A stretch of DNA of 64,000 nt from positions 558,001-622,000 of the forward strand of contig JAEUWP010000470.1 of the NCBI GenBank assembly GCA_018524725.1, in the 5' to 3' direction. The notes under the pieces were generated by a model, which did not search any database, was not told the DNA's origin, and saw only the letters and a list, made by a program, of their open reading frames with translations. The DNA is from Podaxis mareebaensis (lineage: Eukaryota; Basidiomycota; Agaricomycetes; Agaricales; Agaricaceae). Made by a program: the position numbers and the translations under genes. Positions 59,800-64,000 of the stretch are shown one piece after another; the stretch's first letter is position 1, and every line of letters begins with the position of its first letter.

Positions 59800-60217
59800 T
59801 CATCCGCAAATGAACTGAACAAAGTCGTGCAGTACCTTTACTTCGTGACCCCGGCCAGGCTTGTCCCCGTCAGTGGAACTCTCGAGCTCGGACAAAATCT
59901 TGGCCACATTCTCGACGTCTTGACTCAAAATATCACGAAGGCTTATGCATGCTGGTATGATCACGTCTAGGCAGAGACTAGACATACTTGTCCAGAAATG
60001 TCCCTGAGAGAGAAAGGCGGCCTGCATGACGCCCACGTTGATTTCCGCCTGTTTGGATAAGGTCCGGGTTCACTATAAGTCGTGTATATGACCCGGTACT
60101 AACCAATTTCTGGCTAGGTTCACCCACGGGAGTATTGGTTCCCTTGGCCTGAATCCGCATGTCCTGAATGTTTTGGTGCTCAATTTCAATGTCTGTTTTA
60201 CCACCTGAAACAAGCAT
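59800..60217 (-). CDS. Hypothetical small protein, weakly supported
   Basis: Two minus-strand open stretches can be joined by a GT...AG intron at roughly 60049-60105: MLVSGGKTDIEIEHQNIQDM ... NTPVGEPSQKL and then AEINVGVMQAAFLSQGHFW, SMSSLCLDVIIPACISLRD, ILSQDVENVAKILSELESS, ending VKVLHDFVQFICG. The joined product is about 120 residues, largely helical, without a domain I recognise. The codon pattern seems protein-like on both sides of the intron, which is the main support. Further 5' exons are possible because the first ATG sits in an acceptor-like context. Confidence 0.4.
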
Positions 60218-60908
60218 TGTACTCGGGACTCAGTGATGGTTTGGATGAGGGAGTGGAACAAGTAAAGTCATGGGCGAGGGCGAAACAAAATGCAATTTTA
60301 AAGCCCCGGTCGTAGTTGAAACACCCCTATGCAGCATGGTGTCCGTATTCAAATATTCAAGATGGTCCAATCGTTGATTATCACGCTCGGCCATATGCAC
60401 TCCCTACATTTTGTGATATTATTGATGCAATTGAAAGCCTGGATAAGTTCAAGTGGGTGGTATTTCCTTCGAACCACGAGAATTACGAGAGGTTTTCAGC
60501 CGAGAGTGGATTTTCGTCTCTCTCAAAAAAAAAAACCAAAAGTGTTAAATCCTGCGCGTGACCTATACAACGCGGCGCTTGTTTATAGATCGAAGAGAAT
60601 ATTGTACCATGCCCAGGCTGAGTATACTGTATAAGCTTATCATCGGAAGGTATACAAAATAGGATTGCACAAACAATGCTGTATGTTTCTGTGAAGCACT
60701 AATGGTAGGAGAGGAAGGGTATTTCGACTATGTATGAACATCTCCGACATCTGTTATACTTTTATGTCCAACGCGAGCGCTTACAGTGGTAATCCGGAAA
60801 TGGTTATGGGAATGTAGATCACCAACACCGGCCGCTTCCCCCACGCTACGAGAAAGTGGCAGTAGTTCTGTCGGTGACTCCGATGGTGACTGGAGCGGGA
60901 GATGCTGA
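60218..60908. other. Intergenic, no supported gene
   Basis: Short frames only. A plus-strand frame at about 60316-60561 (containing DAIESLDKFKWVVFPSNHEN) looks somewhat protein-like but has no ATG and no partner exon that I can find. Confidence 0.4.
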
Positions 60909-62445
60909 TCACGAGAACGGTATACCAAAGGGCATCGAAGATAAACCCTGTTTTTTCCTGGCGTAGACGCATTCTATTCGTGAATATTGAGGCTCCTTTG
61001 CTTCTCGCATTTCTTGAAAGATGTACCCCTCAATTCTTAGCAAGAAATTCTCAGGGTAACCTGCGCCGAGCAGCATTGGTCTCCCCGACCTCAAGAAACT
61101 CTATGTCGTAATCAGGATCAAGCCATTGCAGTGAAGATGGCAAATCGCATACCAGGACATCGTATTCCAATGCGTTGCGATATTCTTTGAGGAATTTAGC
61201 CTCTGCGGGAGGACGATCATAGTCGCCAGGGATGATTGGTAACCAAAATTCGTTGTAAACCACATCTTCGTAGGCGCGATGACCATCGATCCACTCGTAC
61301 AAATGCCTTGAGGCCGTAACATCCCCACCAAGTCGGTCCCTTGCTACATTAGAAACTGCGCGTAGCCAATGGGCCCAATAAGGCTTCCCCCAGTTGAGGC
61401 TATTAGGAGTTGGGTCAACAACTGGGATGGGTTGGTGGTTTCTGTCGTAGGCCACATAGCCGACTTCGGTTATGTCGATTAAGCCACCCGGCCGAAGGAC
61501 ATCAGCGATTTGATCTATCAGTCTATAATAATCTTGAACCTACGAAAAGGCTGGTCAGTATGTAACGGAGATATCCAGACAGGTTCTCACCCCAATCGCA
61601 ATGAGACGAGTATGCACAACGTTGAACTGTCCGGAGAAGTGTTCCAATCCGAGATTGATGTCGTCCACTTCACTCCTGTCACAATCTCTATGAATATCAA
61701 ATTTTCATATGGAAACGTACATCACTAACCTGAGATTAGGTGGCACTCGCCTCGATTCTTCGATGGTTTCGGGTCTTGAACGGGTGAAATCATACATGAC
61801 TTTCATCGGTGTTAGGTCCACAGCCACAGCAGAACAGTGAGGGAAATCTCTGGCGACATCAATAATCCTTAGTGACCACGTGGGGATTAGGCTTGTTGAC
61901 GGTCAAAACTAATGACACCCACCAGTTCCCTGCTCCCGTCCCAAGGTCTAACACCGCTTTCTGTACTTCTGAGGTACCATCGTCGGCCAAAACCTCGAAC
62001 ATTGGTGGGGCATACTTGTAACCAATGAGTGAATTCAACATCTCATATTGTCTCTCTGGAGCGCAAAGTCGGGAAGTCAGGTTGGGAAACATCGTGTGCT
62101 GGATGGTAGCTCACCCAGGCGATCAAGTTCTTCCTCATCCGCAGGCAGTTGATATACGTTCGAGTAGTTGTTTAAGTTGCGCCCGAATTCCTGTCTGTAT
62201 AATCGATCCCGGAGAGAGCTGTTCATGGACATGATGGAGGGTACGGGGGAGGCGGAACGCATAGAGACATTATCGTCCTCATCGACGGAGGTGAGAGTTG
62301 TCACTGAACGTGGAGCGCTAAAAACGGCCGCTGAGGTTACAGATTCGTTGTCACTGAGTCGGTCGTCCATGGTAAACTCGTCGTCTGCGAAATAGCGACT
62401 CCTGGAGGAGGAGGCAGATGAGTGAGTTGGTCCTGGGTGCGACAT
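60909..62445 (-). CDS. SAM-dependent methyltransferase, LaeA-like
   Basis: About six exons. A Ser/Thr-rich, acidic N terminus (RYFADDEFTMDDRLSDNESV) leads to REFGR-type and YQLPADEEELDRL segments, then ERQYEMLNSLIGYKYAPPMF. The class I methyltransferase core has motif I VLDLGTGAGNW, followed by ARDFPHCSAVAVDLTPMK, FNVVHTRLIAIGVQDYYRLI and VLRPGGLIDITEVG. The C-terminal part ends SFLRSGRPMLLGAGYPENF, YIFQEMREAKEPQYSRIEC and VYARKKQG. Order and motifs fit the large fungal LaeA-like (methyltransferase_25) family, often nuclear regulators of secondary metabolism and development, though many members have unknown substrates. The start at 62445 is the only suitable ATG. No biosynthetic gene cluster is next to it. 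Confidence 0.88.
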
Positions 62446-64000
62446 GGATATAGTAACTTGCTGAAGGCGTGTCCACCACTGTTATATTGCAAGGTGAACC
62501 TGTTGACTGAATTAGCCACTAGTTGGCTGACCAAACCTTAACGGCGGATATTAGCGAGCAGTCCGAAGTACAAGTGTCCGGGGCATTCAAGGCGGTGGAA
62601 ATTGGTAGCCTTCTTATTAACCTTTTGAGCACGTCCGCGATTACTCATAAACCTTGCTCTCCGCAAATTACTGATAGAAAACCGACTCTAATTCATAACA
62701 CCACCGCGTGCAAGGAACGCGGCTGCGTCCAGCATATCTTTTTGTTCCGGAACAGTGTCTGATCGCCCTACGATCCCATCAATACGCCTGAAGGTTGTCT
62801 GGATCGGTAAGAATATCTCAAGGCAACATACAGATGGCGACGGCCTACAACCGTGAATTACACTTGTGATGCCGCCGTCCGGATTGTGCCCAGCCCGTTT
62901 CAGTCCTTTTACGTCCGGCGAAAAAAATGGAGGCCGAGACACTATATACCCTGGCTTGAATGTACGCCGCACGCCCACCAAGTGCCAACTGCGTCATGCA
63001 CGTTGCGCCTTGAACGTTTGAACTTAGGCGGACTTGCTTGAGGGTGAAGAAGAAAGCCGGAAGCACCCCAGCGTTTCCTACCCCAGAAGATCGCAGCATC
63101 GGGTTTCCGATGATGCATCTCTGGGCACAAGGGGGTTAGTCTATGCTCCATGAGGGACACAGCCCCGAATAGAAAACGCATCGGCGTCAATAATCTCAGT
63201 GGGGTGACCCACTATCAGCAATATCTTCCCCCGTGTGTGGTCTTTTACGCAGTAGTCTTCCCAGATCCGACATGGCCATGAGTGAACGAGGGAGATAGCA
63301 AAAGAAGTTCCAGGATTCTGCTTGGCTGCAACTTGTCAAGGGAGAATGCGATTGGGTGGTAATGTACCAATCTACAACGTAGATCCTGTTTTACCTCTCA
63401 CGCTCTAAATTCTGTTTGTTGGCCTCCGAACCTGTCCCTAGTCAAGATCCCTGATTATCTTATTTGACATCTTCTTGGTTACCCGGATTGGACGCATTCC
63501 GTGTCGCGAAACGTTCAAATCCGCACATATATATATATGTGTCGACCGCCGATGGGTGTGCGGTTTTAGCGGAAGTTCCAACAAGACGTAGCAGCCAGAG
63601 CATAGTATGATGATTCTCTCCGACGCATCGTGCGGTTAGAGCAAACCGGAACAGCGAATCACCCACAAATCAGGATTAATGCCAATCCAGTGACTCTATT
63701 CCCCCAAATGATCCGAGTTATTAGTTCTGGCTCTGTTCGCCTCACCAAGTGGTAAGATATTACGCAAAGGCGGTAACAAAACTGGCTACCCCCACCGGTC
63801 TAGCTGCGTTGAATCATCTCAGATGACCAAGAAGTGCTGCCAGTAGCCTCGAGCCACCCAATTTATCTGCTCCGGCAGGGAATCTCCTATTATCACCGGA
63901 TGCAATATTTATTCTTCCTACCATATGCGTTAGCTCCGGTCCTTGTGGCACAATCGACTTACTGTACTACTCACATTTTTGACACGTCGCCTTTTCAGTG
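62446..64000. other. Right end, no supported gene
   Basis: 1.5 kb with only short frames and no family similarity that I recognise. It begins with the promoter of the LaeA-like gene. A short perfect palindrome of alternating A and T lies at 63524-63541. Confidence 0.45.
63524..63541. repeat. Short AT dinucleotide palindrome
   Basis: An 18-bp self-complementary stretch built on a TA repeat flanked by CAC and GTG. It is a microsatellite-scale feature without evident function. Confidence 0.8.

Noticed and set aside
63524..63541. AT palindrome as a possible regulatory or cruciform element
   Set aside because: Too short and simple. Such dinucleotide runs are common by chance in fungal spacers.
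1..64000. tRNA genes, rRNA, transposons, CRISPR arrays
   Set aside because: I looked for tRNA B-box type motifs, terminal repeats, transposase or reverse-transcriptase motifs and regular direct repeats and saw none apart from the Het-C repeats. This was by eye, so a scan with dedicated programs could still find a tRNA.

Overview
The window is nuclear DNA of a filamentous basidiomycete, most likely an agaricomycete mushroom-forming fungus. Genes are dense and lie on both strands. They are cut by many short introns (mostly 45-65 bp, GT...AG), several exons are under 25 bp, and the proteins are fungal in type: Het-C, a TAF2 carrying bromodomains, FAB1, a G-protein beta subunit, a LaeA-like methyltransferase and a Sec14-like protein. 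I see no bacterial features, no CRISPR array, no transposon open frame and no tRNA or rRNA gene.

Layout. 1-2.7 kb: no gene I can support. 2.7-10.4 kb: a four-pass membrane protein, a bHLH transcription factor, tubulin cofactor A, Mediator subunit 11 and a Sec14-like lipid transfer protein. 11.1-31.4 kb: Het-C with a glycine/tyrosine-rich repeat tail, LTV1 (40S biogenesis), a very large TAF2 ending in three bromodomains, and FAB1/PIKfyve lipid kinase. 31.9-41.8 kb: COP9 subunit 2, three mitochondrial-ribosome genes (mL40, uL1m, RSM22), the inactive ubiquitin-protease-like splicing factor Sad1/USP39, and a 65-residue single-pass membrane protein. 42.0-44.1 kb: two tiny genes, each encoding little more than one double-stranded-RNA-binding domain (74 and 78 residues). 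They share the lengths of two exons and look like an old local duplication. 44.1-47.1 kb is gene-poor. 47.1-62.4 kb: G-protein beta, a golgin-like coiled-coil protein with a probable GRASP-binding tail, a large unrecognised disordered protein, an NVJ2/TEX2-type SMP lipid-transfer protein, a weak hypothetical gene and a LaeA-like methyltransferase. 62.4-64 kb: nothing supported.

The genes are mostly housekeeping and are not one pathway. Themes that recur are transcription initiation (TAF2, MED11, bHLH), ribosome production (LTV1, mL40, uL1m, RSM22), membrane lipid handling (Sec14, FAB1, NVJ2) and Golgi/secretion. Many neighbours are packed tail to tail (50-190 bp) or head to head (137-460 bp). 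Coordinates for spliced genes are genomic spans of the coding region including introns. Introns were placed by eye from frame and GT/AG signals, so distal starts are less certain than domains.
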